The position numbers were made by a program, and so were the translations under genes. 64,000 nucleotides of DNA. It comes from a virus. Positions 16,201-24,405 of this stretch are shown here, in pieces (position 1 is the stretch's first letter; each line of letters starts with the position of its first letter). The DNA lies in the IMG/VR virus record IMGVR_UViG_3300021057_000274, positions 1-64,000 of that record; one strand, 5' to 3'. A model generated the notes under the pieces. That model was not told where the DNA came from and ran no database searches. It saw only the letters and a list, made by a program, of their open reading frames with translations.

Positions 16201-17697
16201 ATGAAAAATGCAGTTGAACTTGCACCCCTCCGGGAACCCGGAGACACACCTGACCAGAAGACCATCACCGCGTGGAGCGGCGGCCAGCCGCTGATGCCCC
16301 GCAACATTCCGCTCGAAGCGGATAGCTACAAGCTCGGCCACTGGGCGATCTACCCGGCCGCGACGAACGGAATGTTCTCCTATCTCGCGGCCCGTAAAAA
16401 GGGCGAAACGATCGTCCCCGTCGGCATGCAGATGTTCATCAAAAAGGTGCTGCTCTCTAAGCAGATCACCATGGAGATGATCGACGAGGCCGAGGCCTTT
16501 GCCAAGAAGCACTTGATCGCTGGTGAAGGCGCCGTCACCTTCAACCGTGCTGGCTGGGAAAAGGTCGTCAAGAAGTACAACGGCTTTCTGCCGTTGAAGA
16601 TCCGCGGCGTTCGCGAAGGCACGCGAGTCCCGAGCGGCAACGCTCTCTGGACGATCGAGTGCACCGATCCCGACCTGTTCTGGCTCGCGTCGTACATCGA
16701 GACCGCGGTTCAGCGCGTCGTCTGGTATATGACGACGATCGCGTCGAACGACTACAAGAATTGGCGTGCGCTGCGTCTGTATGACGCGATGTCGAACGAT
16801 CCGGCGCCGGTGCCCTGGACCGCGATCGCTCTCCACGATTTCGGCGGCCGCGGGGTCACTTGCGGAGAGCAAGCCGAAAACGGCGGCATGTCCCACCTGA
16901 TCTATTTCGGCGGATCGGACACGATCGACGGCGTACGCGCGGCGAACTTCTACTACAACTGTGACATGGCGGCCTACAGCGTTTTTGCCACCGAGCACAG
17001 CGTGCAGACCGCGTATGGCGCGATGGGTCAGCGCGAGTACCTGGAGACGGTGATCAAGACTCAGGCCAAGCCGGGCGGCATCGTGTCGATCGTCATCGAC
17101 GGTTACGACACCCTCCGTGAGACCGATGTCGTTTGCTCACTGAGGGACATGATCGTCGCTTCTGGCGCCAAGGTGGTTCTCCGCCCAGACTCGGGCGACC
17201 CTCTCGAGCTCCTCCCGGCGATTCTCCGCAAGCTCGCCGCGGCGTTCGGCACCACGAAGAACTCGAAAGGCTTTCTCGTGATCAACAACGTCGGAGTCAT
17301 TTGGGGCGACGGGGTCGACTTCGACCTGATGAACGCGGTGCTCGACCAGGTCACCGAGATGGGCTTCGCGGCCTGCAACATCGTGTTCGGCTCTGGCGGC
17401 GCGCTCCTCCAGAAGGTCAACCGTGACACCTACTCTTTCGCGCAGAAGGCGTCGGCGATTCGCCGCGGAAACCGCTGGGAGCCGATCGCGAAGAACCCGA
17501 TCACCGACGCTGGCAAGAAGTCGCAGGGCGGGCGCCTCTCGCTGTACCGGAGCGCTCTCACCGGCGAGTACGTGACGCTCGACATGGACTCGAAGATCGA
17601 CGCCGAGTACCAGGACCAGATGGTCACGATCTACGAGAACGGCGTGCTGCTCATCGACGAGAAGCTCGACGACGTTCGCGCGAGAGCAATGGCTTAA
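16201..17697 (+). CDS. nampt: Nicotinamide phosphoribosyltransferase
   Basis: A protein of 498 residues, the usual NAMPT length. It joins nicotinamide and PRPP to NMN. Motifs matching the human enzyme: DSYKLGHWAIYP near residue 41, LHDFGGRGVT, SHLIYFGGSDTIDG (catalytic His232 by my count), VLRPDSGDPLELL, GDGVD and FGSGGALLQKV near the end. It lies 59 bases after nadM with its own ribosome site, on the same transcript. The product NMN feeds NadM. Known phage homologues supply NAD+ and help phages survive NAD+-depleting defences. Confidence 0.93.
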   Translation: MKNAVELAPLREPGDTPDQKTITAWSGGQPLMPRNIPLEADSYKLGHWAIYPAATNGMFSYLAARKKGETIVPVGMQMFIKKVLLSKQITMEMIDEAEAFAKKHLIAGEGAVTFNRAGWEKVVKKYNGFLPLKIRGVREGTRVPSGNALWTIECTDPDLFWLASYIETAVQRVVWYMTTIASNDYKNWRALRLYDAMSNDPAPVPWTAIALHDFGGRGVTCGEQAENGGMSHLIYFGGSDTIDGVRAANFYYNCDMAAYSVFATEHSVQTAYGAMGQREYLETVIKTQAKPGGIVSIVIDGYDTLRETDVVCSLRDMIVASGAKVVLRPDSGDPLELLPAILRKLAAAFGTTKNSKGFLVINNVGVIWGDGVDFDLMNAVLDQVTEMGFAACNIVFGSGGALLQKVNRDTYSFAQKASAIRRGNRWEPIAKNPITDAGKKSQGGRLSLYRSALTGEYVTLDMDSKIDAEYQDQMVTIYENGVLLIDEKLDDVRARAMA

Positions 17698-17720
17698 ACT
17701 AGTAATTGCGGTAAAATAAG

Positions 17721-17750
17721 CCAGATCATCGTCTTTTTGAGGTGATCTGG
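17721..17750 (+). terminator. Terminator-like hairpin after NAMPT
   Basis: CCAGATCA (17721-17728) pairs with TGATCTGG (17743-17750), 14-base loop, followed by a TTTACTTTTG tract that doubles as the -35 of the next promoter. Confidence 0.55.
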
Positions 17751-17779
17751 TTTACTTTTGCTCATTTTGAGTTTATAAT
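17751..17779 (+). promoter_or_regulatory. Promoter, leaderless class
   Basis: -35 TTTACT (17751-17756), 17-bp spacer, -10 TATAAT (17774-17779). ATG 17786 follows after 6 bases with no ribosome site, so the mRNA should be leaderless. Confidence 0.7.
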
Positions 17780-17785
17780 CTCTCT

Positions 17786-17983
17786 ATGAACACCCGCAAA
17801 ATTGTCACCGACGCTGGGACGGCTCACGTCATCACCCTGAGCCCTACCCAGAAACGCATCATGGCGAACGGGCGTGACTTTGGCGTCATGACTAAGCTCC
17901 GCCGCGGTTGGTCCACTCCCGACGGCTCTGGACACGGCACAATTCGCGCGGTCGTCTGGCGCGTCCTCGACAAAGCTCGCTAA
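17786..17983 (+). CDS. Hypothetical protein, 65 residues
   Basis: Small basic protein with no recognised motif (SPTQKRIMANGRDFGVMTKLRRGW). It sits alone between two hairpin-promoter units, so it is its own transcription unit. A DNA- or RNA-binding role would fit its charge but is a guess. Confidence 0.6.
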   Translation: MNTRKIVTDAGTAHVITLSPTQKRIMANGRDFGVMTKLRRGWSTPDGSGHGTIRAVVWRVLDKAR

Positions 17984-17991
17984 CAAATTCT

Positions 17992-18018
17992 AGATTTCAC
18001 GCGATTAGTGTGAAGTCT
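17992..18018 (+). terminator. Terminator-like hairpin
   Basis: AGATTTCAC (17992-18000) pairs with GTGAAGTCT (18010-18018) with one G-T pair and a 9-base loop, followed by GGTTTACTTTTG, the same tract as after the 17721 hairpin. Confidence 0.5.
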
Positions 18019-18020
18019 GG

Positions 18021-18049
18021 TTTACTTTTGGCGTCAAATTGAGTATAAT
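18021..18049 (+). promoter_or_regulatory. Promoter, leaderless class
   Basis: -35 TTTACT (18021-18026), 17-bp spacer, -10 TATAAT (18044-18049). ATG 18055 lies 5 bases further on. This is the sister of the 17751 promoter, with the same 12-base GGTTTACTTTTG. Confidence 0.7.
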
Positions 18050-18054
18050 TCACT

Positions 18055-18681
18055 ATGCACATCCCGTCCTACGCCGAAGCCCGCCAGAATCTCGAAGCTC
18101 TCAGCGCGCGCGTCATGACGGGCGTTCTTTACGCCGAAGACCGGCACAACAACCACGCCAAGGAGACGGTCGAGCGCGACCTTCTCGGTCGCCAGATTCG
18201 CAAGTACTCGGCTCAGGCCGGCGAGTCCGTCCTCTACGTCGAGCACGTCGTCATCGTCGCCGAGCTGGTTCGGCTCGCGGGCGGAGACGAGGACCAGATC
18301 ATCGCCGCTCTCCTCCACGACACCGTCGAGGACACGAAGACGACCCTCGCCGACGTCACCGCCAAGTTCGGCCAGGTGGTCGGCAAGTACGTCGACCAGT
18401 GCACCGACGAGTTCACCAAGGCGAAGTACCCGGACCTCAACCGCGCGAAGCGCCTCGCCCGGGAGCACAAGCGCGATCGTCTGCCGAAGGTGCAAACGAT
18501 CAAGCTGGCTGACATCCTCCACAACCTGTCGGGGATGTCGCTCAAGGCGGTCGGCGGCTTCGCGGTCAAGTACTTCTGCGAGAAGCGTGACGCGCTGCCC
18601 GGCCTGACGAGGGGCGACAAGAAGCTCTATCGGGCCGTCGAATCGACGATCGATGATTTTCTAGCGAGGGTGAAGCGATGA
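18055..18681 (+). CDS. HD-domain alarmone hydrolase (SAH/SpoT hydrolase-like)
   Basis: A protein of 208 residues. It has the metal-binding His (H64 in VEHVVIVAEL), the HD pair in AALLHDTVEDTKTT (H88, D89) and TIKLADILHNL, in the order seen in the hydrolase half of RelA/SpoT and in small alarmone hydrolases such as MESH1. No synthetase or regulatory domain is present. The likely reaction is removal of pyrophosphate from (p)ppGpp, which would relieve a stringent response triggered by infection. Other HD phosphohydrolase activities cannot be excluded. Confidence 0.75.
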   Translation: MHIPSYAEARQNLEALSARVMTGVLYAEDRHNNHAKETVERDLLGRQIRKYSAQAGESVLYVEHVVIVAELVRLAGGDEDQIIAALLHDTVEDTKTTLADVTAKFGQVVGKYVDQCTDEFTKAKYPDLNRAKRLAREHKRDRLPKVQTIKLADILHNLSGMSLKAVGGFAVKYFCEKRDALPGLTRGDKKLYRAVESTIDDFLARVKR

Positions 18682-18920
18682 GCGGCAAGCAGCCGAAGGA
18701 GTACCTGGTCGTCGGCGGCCCGTACGGGTGGATCAACGAGCTCAAGCAGACGATGGCGTGCTCGAAGCCGCTCCGTCTGCTTGAGCTCGTGAGCGACATC
18801 AACCTCACGGCCGATGAGCTCGATCAGGTCACCGAGCTTAACGTCGGCGATCGCCTCGCTCTCCGCTCTCCCGACGACTCGGAAGAGTCCCCTGTCACCC
18901 ACGTGGAGCGCATCCAGTGA
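18678..18920 (+). CDS. Hypothetical protein, 80 residues
   Basis: ATGA-coupled to the alarmone hydrolase. Acidic C-terminal half (RSPDDSEESP). No recognised motif. Opens a chain of four coupled small genes ending at the APRT gene. Confidence 0.6.
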   Translation: MSGKQPKEYLVVGGPYGWINELKQTMACSKPLRLLELVSDINLTADELDQVTELNVGDRLALRSPDDSEESPVTHVERIQ

Positions 18921-19201
18921 CTACCCTCCTGCGTCCCAGCCAACCGATGGACCAACGCTTCTTTCACGTTCCGGTCAAGTACGTGACCGCCTTTGGCACT
19001 CAGCGCAACCGCGGTGCCGATCTCGTCATCATGGAGATCGGCAAGCGCGTCGTCGCTTACTCGTTTCGCTCGGGGCACGGCTGCAAGATCGGCATGATCC
19101 GGCGCGCGCCGCTCCTCTCGAGCAAGCGCGGCGAGTACTTCGAGGTGCGCGGGAAGAAGGTCTTCCTCAACAAGAACTCACCGTACGGCTGGGTGATGTG
19201 A
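18917..19201 (+). CDS. Hypothetical protein, 94 residues
   Basis: GTG 18917 overlaps the previous stop. Basic, beta-rich (KRVVAYSFRSGHGCKIGMI). Unrecognised. Confidence 0.6.
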   Translation: MTTLLRPSQPMDQRFFHVPVKYVTAFGTQRNRGADLVIMEIGKRVVAYSFRSGHGCKIGMIRRAPLLSSKRGEYFEVRGKKVFLNKNSPYGWVM

Positions 19202-19272
19202 TGTACATCCAGTGGGACACCTTCGTGATCGGGTTGCTCTTCGGCTTGGTGCTTGGAGCGTCATTTTTATGA
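19201..19272 (+). CDS. Single-helix membrane micropeptide, 23 residues
   Basis: ATG 19201 overlaps the previous TGA and its own stop overlaps ATG 19269. It reads MYIQWDTFVIG then a hydrophobic run to the C-terminus (LLFGLVLGASFL). Double coupling supports translation. Function unknown. Confidence 0.5.
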   Translation: MYIQWDTFVIGLLFGLVLGASFL

Positions 19273-19553
19273 CCCCAGAAGTCGCGAAGAGAGTCAAGCA
19301 GATCTTTGAGAGCTGCCCGACGCTCACCGGGTTTACGATCCAGACCGAGGATGTGCTCCCCGAGAGAATGCGCGGGCGGACCTCCAACTCTGACCTGATC
19401 GTCACCGACATCGGGATCTACCCATACGTAAACTCGAATCAGTGCGAGGAGATCTACCACACGATCGCCGCGTCGCTGATCAGCCTCCTCAACGAGTCGC
19501 CCGCCGTCAAGGACGAGCTCAAGGGGAAGACCTTCGCTAGGAGCCTCCATTGA
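19269..19553 (+). CDS. Hypothetical protein, 94 residues
   Basis: ATGA-coupled to the micropeptide and TTGA-coupled to APRT. Alpha/beta with an acidic centre (SNSDLIVTDIGIYPY). Unrecognised. Confidence 0.6.
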   Translation: MTPEVAKRVKQIFESCPTLTGFTIQTEDVLPERMRGRTSNSDLIVTDIGIYPYVNSNQCEEIYHTIAASLISLLNESPAVKDELKGKTFARSLH

Positions 19554-20083
19554 TCCTCAACAAGCTGATCAGAGACGTCCCCGACTTTCCGAAACCGGGC
19601 ATCATGTTCAAGGACATCTGCCCGCTTCTCGCGTCGCCGGTCGACTTTCAAGACGTGATCAACCAACTCGCTCACCGCTACCAACCGAGCCGCGGCTACG
19701 AGTCGCCGACGGCGATCGCCGCGCTCGAGTCTCGCGGCTTTCTCTTCGGAGTACCCTTGGCTCTTGCGCTTGACCTCCCCTTCGTGCCGATCCGCAAGAG
19801 GGGCAAGCTTCCGGGCGCCACGCTTCAAATGGAGTACGCGCTCGAGTACGGCACCGATTGCGTCGAGATTCAGGCTGGCGTGATCAGGCGCGGAGACAAT
19901 GTCCTCCTCGTCGACGACCTCCTGGCGACCGGAGGCACCGCGACCGCGGCGGCTTATCTCATCGAGAAGGCTGGGGGAATCGTCCTCGAGTGCGCCTTCA
20001 TCATCGAGCTCCTAGAGCTCAACGGCGCGAAGAAGCTCTTCGACGCGGGTGAGTACAAGACCTTTTCGCTCTGCAAGTTCTGA
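19550..20083 (+). CDS. apt: Adenine phosphoribosyltransferase
   Basis: A protein of 177 residues, typical APRT length. It starts IRDVPDFPKPGIMFKDICPLL, the APRT N-terminal hallmark, with ALESRGFLFG, PFVPIRKRGKLPG and the PRPP-binding VLLVDDLLATGGTA. It makes AMP from adenine and PRPP. TTG start fixed by TTGA overlap. Next to NAMPT it shares PRPP as substrate. Adenine is also released by some nucleotide-destroying defences, so a salvage role there is possible but inferred. Confidence 0.92.
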   Translation: MILNKLIRDVPDFPKPGIMFKDICPLLASPVDFQDVINQLAHRYQPSRGYESPTAIAALESRGFLFGVPLALALDLPFVPIRKRGKLPGATLQMEYALEYGTDCVEIQAGVIRRGDNVLLVDDLLATGGTATAAAYLIEKAGGIVLECAFIIELLELNGAKKLFDAGEYKTFSLCKF

Positions 20084-20097
20084 CCGGAGATCACGCG

Positions 20098-20598
20098 ATG
20101 AAAAAGCTCTACGGCCCACGTCTTCTCACTCTCCGCGCGATGGTGCTGCTTCACGAGCTGATCGCTTACATGAGAAAACAAGCTCCCGAGACACACAAGC
20201 ACTTCAACATGGGAGCCTTCTTGGATCACCGAGGCTGGCACGAGATCGCTCGCGAGGGCACCCGGATTACTCGAACGCACGTAATGGATTGCGGCACCTC
20301 GGCCTGCGCCCTCGGCTTCGCCGCGGTGAAGCCAAAGTTTCAAGAGCTGGGGCTAGAGATGAGATGGGAGGACTCAAGTTATCAATTCAGGGTGAAGGGG
20401 CGAGGCTACTCCCCCTTCGAGGCGGCGAAGAAGTTCTTCGACATCGGCTATGACGACGCGAAGACGCTCTTCGGCAACATCTCTTACATTCGCACTCCCA
20501 AGCAGTGGGCGGAGTACGCTCACCGCGAGATCGGTCCCCTCCCGCATGACGCGACGGCCGCGGCTAGAAAGCGAATTCTATCCGGGAGCTCCCGATGA
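20098..20598 (+). CDS. Hypothetical protein, paralogue of the 57414 gene
   Basis: A protein of 166 residues with GGAG before its ATG. Shares KHFNMG and a later CGTSACALGFAA pattern with the 57414 product, so the two belong to one family within this phage. The paired Cys (C-G-T-x-A-C) may be structural or bind metal. Function unknown. Confidence 0.65.
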   Translation: MKKLYGPRLLTLRAMVLLHELIAYMRKQAPETHKHFNMGAFLDHRGWHEIAREGTRITRTHVMDCGTSACALGFAAVKPKFQELGLEMRWEDSSYQFRVKGRGYSPFEAAKKFFDIGYDDAKTLFGNISYIRTPKQWAEYAHREIGPLPHDATAAARKRILSGSSR

Positions 20599-21230
20599 GA
20601 TGCGTCATCAGCAAGCTCTATCACTTCGATCATGACAACTCTGATCCGATCTCCCAACGGGAGATCGATGGGTGCGTCAACATCATCGGAAAGTGGGAAA
20701 TCGGCGACGACCTGAACAACGAGAAGGCGCTCAAGGCAGTGCTCTCTAACGGTGGCTTCACCGCCGAGCAGTTCGACGTCTTCGTCGCTGCTGTTGAGGC
20801 TGCCGCGCAAGCGAAGATCGATCGCCACCAGCCGATCGTCGATCGGCCGTACGCTGGCCGCATTCTCCCGGATGGCCTGGTAGCAGATCCACGTTTTCAC
20901 AAGGAGTTCTCCGCCGGCGTCATCGCCCAAACGAAGCAAACCCGCGAGAGATTTCGCGAGGCGATCACGGCGGTCAGAGAGGAGATGGCCAAGTGTAGGG
21001 TCATCGAGCACACCGGCGTCGTCAAGGACGAGAACGAGATCTTCCACGAGACGATCAAGAAGGTGGTCGAGACGAACACCGCGATGATCGAGGCTGCGCT
21101 CATGGGGAACACGAAGGCGGTGAGCGCGCTCGTCGGCATGACGATCAAGCTCCTCAAGAGCGACAAGGTCGAGCCGCACGTCGTCGAGAACGCGCTCTGG
21201 AAGCAGATCCGCTACAAGCACAAGAAGTGA
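20595..21230 (+). CDS. Protein with a possible GatB/YqeY-like tail
   Basis: A protein of 211 residues, ATGA-coupled. Mostly helical. The C-terminal part (IEAALMGNTKAVSALVGMTIK, then VENALWKQI) recalls the tRNA-binding YqeY/GatB tail domain, in which N-x-x-A and LVGQVMK-type segments recur. The N-terminal 80 residues are unassigned. Confidence 0.5.
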   Translation: MRCVISKLYHFDHDNSDPISQREIDGCVNIIGKWEIGDDLNNEKALKAVLSNGGFTAEQFDVFVAAVEAAAQAKIDRHQPIVDRPYAGRILPDGLVADPRFHKEFSAGVIAQTKQTRERFREAITAVREEMAKCRVIEHTGVVKDENEIFHETIKKVVETNTAMIEAALMGNTKAVSALVGMTIKLLKSDKVEPHVVENALWKQIRYKHKK

Positions 21231-21655
21231 TCCTCGTCATTGCTTACTACAACTGCTCGAACCCGCTCAAGGTTCTCGACGAGCGACGCATTCGCGAGAG
21301 CAAGATTCACTCGGGCGTCAGCTTGAGCTACTGGAGAGAGCTGGGTTCTCACGGCCCGTTCAAGATCACGTTCCATCGCTCCCCGTGGTTCAACCAGCTG
21401 CGCGAGGTGGAGTACGGTCCCCAGCCGCAACTCAAGCATCCGATGTTTGAGGACGAGCGTGAGCTATTCTCGCCTGCGGAGATCAGCTTCAACGATGAGG
21501 ACGTGCATTCGGTCACGTACATGCTCAACGCGCCGTCACCTCTCGGCCCGCGTAAGCTCAAGGCGACCGTGCACGAGCTCAAGGAGAAATTCCCGCACCT
21601 CTACCGCGAGAGAGTAGTCAACGACCCGTACCTGCGAATCGTGTACAACTCATGA
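21227..21655 (+). CDS. Hypothetical protein, 142 residues
   Basis: GTGA-coupled start. Opens LVIAYYNCSNPLKVLDERRI, a beta strand and loop rich in Asn and Cys that looks like the start of a Rossmann-like or glycosyltransferase-like fold, but no further motif supports this. Unrecognised. Confidence 0.6.
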   Translation: MILVIAYYNCSNPLKVLDERRIRESKIHSGVSLSYWRELGSHGPFKITFHRSPWFNQLREVEYGPQPQLKHPMFEDERELFSPAEISFNDEDVHSVTYMLNAPSPLGPRKLKATVHELKEKFPHLYRERVVNDPYLRIVYNS

Positions 21656-21828
21656 GACGCCAACTCAATCTTGTCAATTCTAAGTGGCGGATGCAGATCT
21701 ACCAGCCAAGATCCAACAAGGTGCTGATCGTCGAGGTGTTAGATCCTCATGCTTCATCGAGATGCGGCTTGATTCACACGGATGAGATGAAGCGCTATCA
21801 ACGATTGAGGTATGTAAGCTGCTCATGA
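21652..21828 (+). CDS. Hypothetical protein, 58 residues
   Basis: Read directly from the sequence: ATG 21652 overlaps the previous TGA, and the stop TGA 21826-21828 overlaps ATG 21825 of the next gene. Basic (MRRQLNLVNSKWRMQIYQP). Coupling at both ends supports it. Unrecognised. Confidence 0.6.
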   Translation: MRRQLNLVNSKWRMQIYQPRSNKVLIVEVLDPHASSRCGLIHTDEMKRYQRLRYVSCS

Positions 21829-22931
21829 AGCGCCAACCCACGCTCGCGGACATGTTTCTGGCGACGAAGTACGAGTCGACCTGGAAGCACAGCAAGCGCA
21901 CGTACAACGTCGTCCGGGACAAGCTCATCGAGGCGAAGCGGTTCGTCCTGGACGACGCGGCGTCACGCTACCTCGGCGAGATGCAACGCGATCTCCCGGA
22001 AGCGATCGCGTTTGGGCAAGAGTTTGCGCTCCCGCCGTTTCCGCTCACCTGGGTCGAGTTCAACTCTCGCATCCACTATGAAGCGCTGACAGGGCGAGTG
22101 CCTGACGCCGATTCTGACTTCCTCTTGGGCTTCTTGATCAACTGGCCGTCGGCCTACGTGATCGCGAACGCGACCGATGAGCACGGACGGTTCAAGGACG
22201 CGTTGCTCTCACCGATGAAGTACAAGCTCTTTCAGCCGTTTGACCACAAGAGCGAGCTCGAGTTCTGTGAGACGATCGGCATCTCGCGCTTTCAGCTTGA
22301 CGCCTTCTTCTGGGGCGAGTCGCTCCACAAGATGATGGCGGACATAATCAGACGACAGACTGGTCTGACGGTCGGAAAGGTAGCCTTCGAGACCGACATG
22401 ATCGAGCAATTGACGCCCACGCAGACTGAGTTTGCGAGATCGCTTCGAGCAAATCACTCCGTCGAGATCATCTACGACCAGCATCGAGATGAGGTTCGCC
22501 AGACCTTCATGCGGATGTTTCAAGGCTCGGCGGGTGAGCTTCGCATCCTCGTCGCGCTCCTCTTGCTTCTCAATCGTTCGAGCAAGGTCACATACTTGAC
22601 CGAGCTCGGGCCGAAGCAGCAGATGATCCGCAACAAGCCGCGAACGCTGCTGAAGCATTCGGTGATCACCTTCAAGCTCAATCCGATCCCGAAGATCAAG
22701 CGCCTCGGCGGAAAGGGCGGCGGACTGTGGCGGCGACGTCATGACGTCCGCGCCCACTTCTGCCATGACAAGACGGCTCGGAACGCGAGCTGCATGCACG
22801 ACTGGGAGGAGCAAGCGATCGAGCAATGGCGTTGCCTGCAGTGCGGTGGCTTGAAGTGGCGACGGAAGGCCCACAGCCGCGGACACCTGGAGAAGGGTGA
22901 CGTGGTCGCTGGCTATCAGGTGACCGCATGA
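21825..22931 (+). CDS. Large hypothetical protein with C-terminal Cys/His segment
   Basis: A protein of 368 residues. The first about 280 are mainly helical. The C-terminus has Cys/His clusters: HFCHDKTARNASCMHDWEE then WRCLQCGG, followed by KAHSRGHLEKG. I have the impression of similar basic RRHDVRxH-type tails in other phage proteins, but have no family name. A zinc-binding nucleic-acid role is plausible. Confidence 0.6.
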   Translation: MKRQPTLADMFLATKYESTWKHSKRTYNVVRDKLIEAKRFVLDDAASRYLGEMQRDLPEAIAFGQEFALPPFPLTWVEFNSRIHYEALTGRVPDADSDFLLGFLINWPSAYVIANATDEHGRFKDALLSPMKYKLFQPFDHKSELEFCETIGISRFQLDAFFWGESLHKMMADIIRRQTGLTVGKVAFETDMIEQLTPTQTEFARSLRANHSVEIIYDQHRDEVRQTFMRMFQGSAGELRILVALLLLLNRSSKVTYLTELGPKQQMIRNKPRTLLKHSVITFKLNPIPKIKRLGGKGGGLWRRRHDVRAHFCHDKTARNASCMHDWEEQAIEQWRCLQCGGLKWRRKAHSRGHLEKGDVVAGYQVTA

Positions 22932-23125
22932 TCAAAATCATCTGTGATGAGTGTGCTCGCGACCTGACGAGAGAGGATGAGCATCTGGTGTTTCGGTTAC
23001 AGGATACGACGCAACCCAGATTCAGCTCGACGGGAATGGATCCTTACCGGTACTTTCCACCTGATCTCGATCATCACTTTTGCCAAAAGAAGTGCTTGAT
23101 CACGTGGCTCGAAAAGCTTCCGTAG
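22928..23125 (+). CDS. Small zinc-binding protein, 65 residues
   Basis: CDEC near the start and HHFCQKKCL near the end give a C-x2-C...H-x2-C-x3-C pattern typical of a treble-clef or zinc ribbon. ATGA-coupled. Target unknown. Confidence 0.65.
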   Translation: MIKIICDECARDLTREDEHLVFRLQDTTQPRFSSTGMDPYRYFPPDLDHHFCQKKCLITWLEKLP

Positions 23126-23135
23126 CGCTCAAGCC

Positions 23136-23164
23136 TGTTCTTTTTGAGAGTTTTGAGTTAAAAT
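23136..23164 (+). promoter_or_regulatory. Promoter, leaderless class
   Basis: -35 TGTTCT (23136-23141), 17-bp spacer, -10 TAAAAT (23159-23164). The GTG start at 23171 comes 6 bases later. The same -35 TGTTCT recurs at 45909. Confidence 0.5.
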
Positions 23165-23170
23165 TCTCAA

Positions 23171-23620
23171 GTGAGCCCCTCCGAAGAATCCGCGCGCCGA
23201 GAAGTCAAGCTTCGCACCGATCTGCGCGAGCTGCTTCTCGATGATGTCCGCAAGCTGATGGACGCGTCGGCCAGGCTCGTCAACACTCCCGGCTTCTTCG
23301 ACGAGGGATCCGCGATGGTGTCGGCGACCCTCAGGCTCTACGATCTGGTCAGCAAGGCTAGCCTCCCGAGCTCGATGGTCGAGGACTATCGTGACGCGGA
23401 GGTCTTGACGTTCTGGGACGACATGCTTCTCCGCAAGATGTACGAGCGCCTAGTGCCTGAGAGGGAGCGCAAGGAGTCTGCGAAGCGCTCTGGTCCGGCG
23501 TCCTTCCCGGTGTCGAGCGTCGATTACCGGTCGATCCACGATCGCAAGCGTGACCTCGAGACGGTCTTCAACCTCTTGAACCCGAGAGAGAGCGATGGCG
23601 GGACAGCCGTTAAGTCGTAA
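23171..23620 (+). CDS. Hypothetical protein, 149 residues
   Basis: Predicted leaderless GTG start. Helical and charged (RREVKLRTDLRELLLDDVRK). Overlaps the HNH gene by 26 bases. Unrecognised. Confidence 0.6.
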   Translation: MSPSEESARREVKLRTDLRELLLDDVRKLMDASARLVNTPGFFDEGSAMVSATLRLYDLVSKASLPSSMVEDYRDAEVLTFWDDMLLRKMYERLVPERERKESAKRSGPASFPVSSVDYRSIHDRKRDLETVFNLLNPRESDGGTAVKS

Positions 23621-24404
23621 GGCCTACTCCAACTGGAAGATGTTGGACATGGACGGTCAGCCCATGTGCATGTGCGGCGAGGACCGTGCTGACTGGTACA
23701 TCAAGCGCGGGCTCGCCAAGCTCGTCTCCAAGCACCCGCCGGTCTTCCAGCTGACGTTCATCCCGCACGGGCCGGGGCACCGTGATCACGGTGCGGAGTA
23801 CTTCCTCTCGGAGAAGGAGAGCATCTGCGTAGTTTGCGGCTCGACCGAGGTGACGCGTCACCACGTCGTTCCATACCAGTATCGGCGCTACCTGCCGCTC
23901 GAGTACAAGTCACGGCGCTCTCACGACATCCTCCTGCTGTGCCTCGAGCACCACGAGGAGTACGAGCGCCACTCCCTCGAGCTCCAGCGCGTGATCGCGA
24001 AGCGCTACGGGATCGAGGCTGGGCCGCTCAAGAACGAGGGGCGCGAGATCGCGATCAAGGTCGGGATGATCTCGAGAACGCTGCTGTCGAGAAAGCTCAA
24101 GGACAAGATCCCCGCGGAGCGGAGAGCTGAGCTAACGAGGTGGGTTGCCCTGCACCTCGGTCATGACCCCGATGACGGCGACCTGATGGATCTATATCTG
24201 ACGGCCCTCAGCTTGAAGCACCGCCGCACTCTCCCGGAGGAGACGCACGGGTATCGTGTCGCGCAGAAGCTGATCGAGGAGGGCACGATCGAGGACTTCG
24301 TCATCGAGTGGCGTCAACACTTCATCGACAAGATGAAGCCAGCCTACCTGCCGATCGGGTGGACGGTTGACCTGGTCGTCTCCCCCGCGCAGCTGAGAGC
24401 TTAA
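23595..24404 (+). CDS. HNH-type zinc protein, EXD2-tail-like
   Basis: A protein of 269 residues. CVVCGSTEVTRHHVVPYQYRR followed by SHDILLLCLEHHEEYERH gives a C-x2-C...HH...C-x2-H pattern of the HNH/treble-clef class. It resembles the C-terminal domain of eukaryotic EXD2 and plant relatives as I remember them. A second Cys pair lies at CMCGEDRADWYIKRGLA near residue 27, a small zinc-knuckle-like segment. Nuclease activity is possible but the remaining half (helical) has no known function. Confidence 0.65.
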   Translation: MAGQPLSRKAYSNWKMLDMDGQPMCMCGEDRADWYIKRGLAKLVSKHPPVFQLTFIPHGPGHRDHGAEYFLSEKESICVVCGSTEVTRHHVVPYQYRRYLPLEYKSRRSHDILLLCLEHHEEYERHSLELQRVIAKRYGIEAGPLKNEGREIAIKVGMISRTLLSRKLKDKIPAERRAELTRWVALHLGHDPDDGDLMDLYLTALSLKHRRTLPEETHGYRVAQKLIEEGTIEDFVIEWRQHFIDKMKPAYLPIGWTVDLVVSPAQLRA

Positions 24405-24405
24405 G

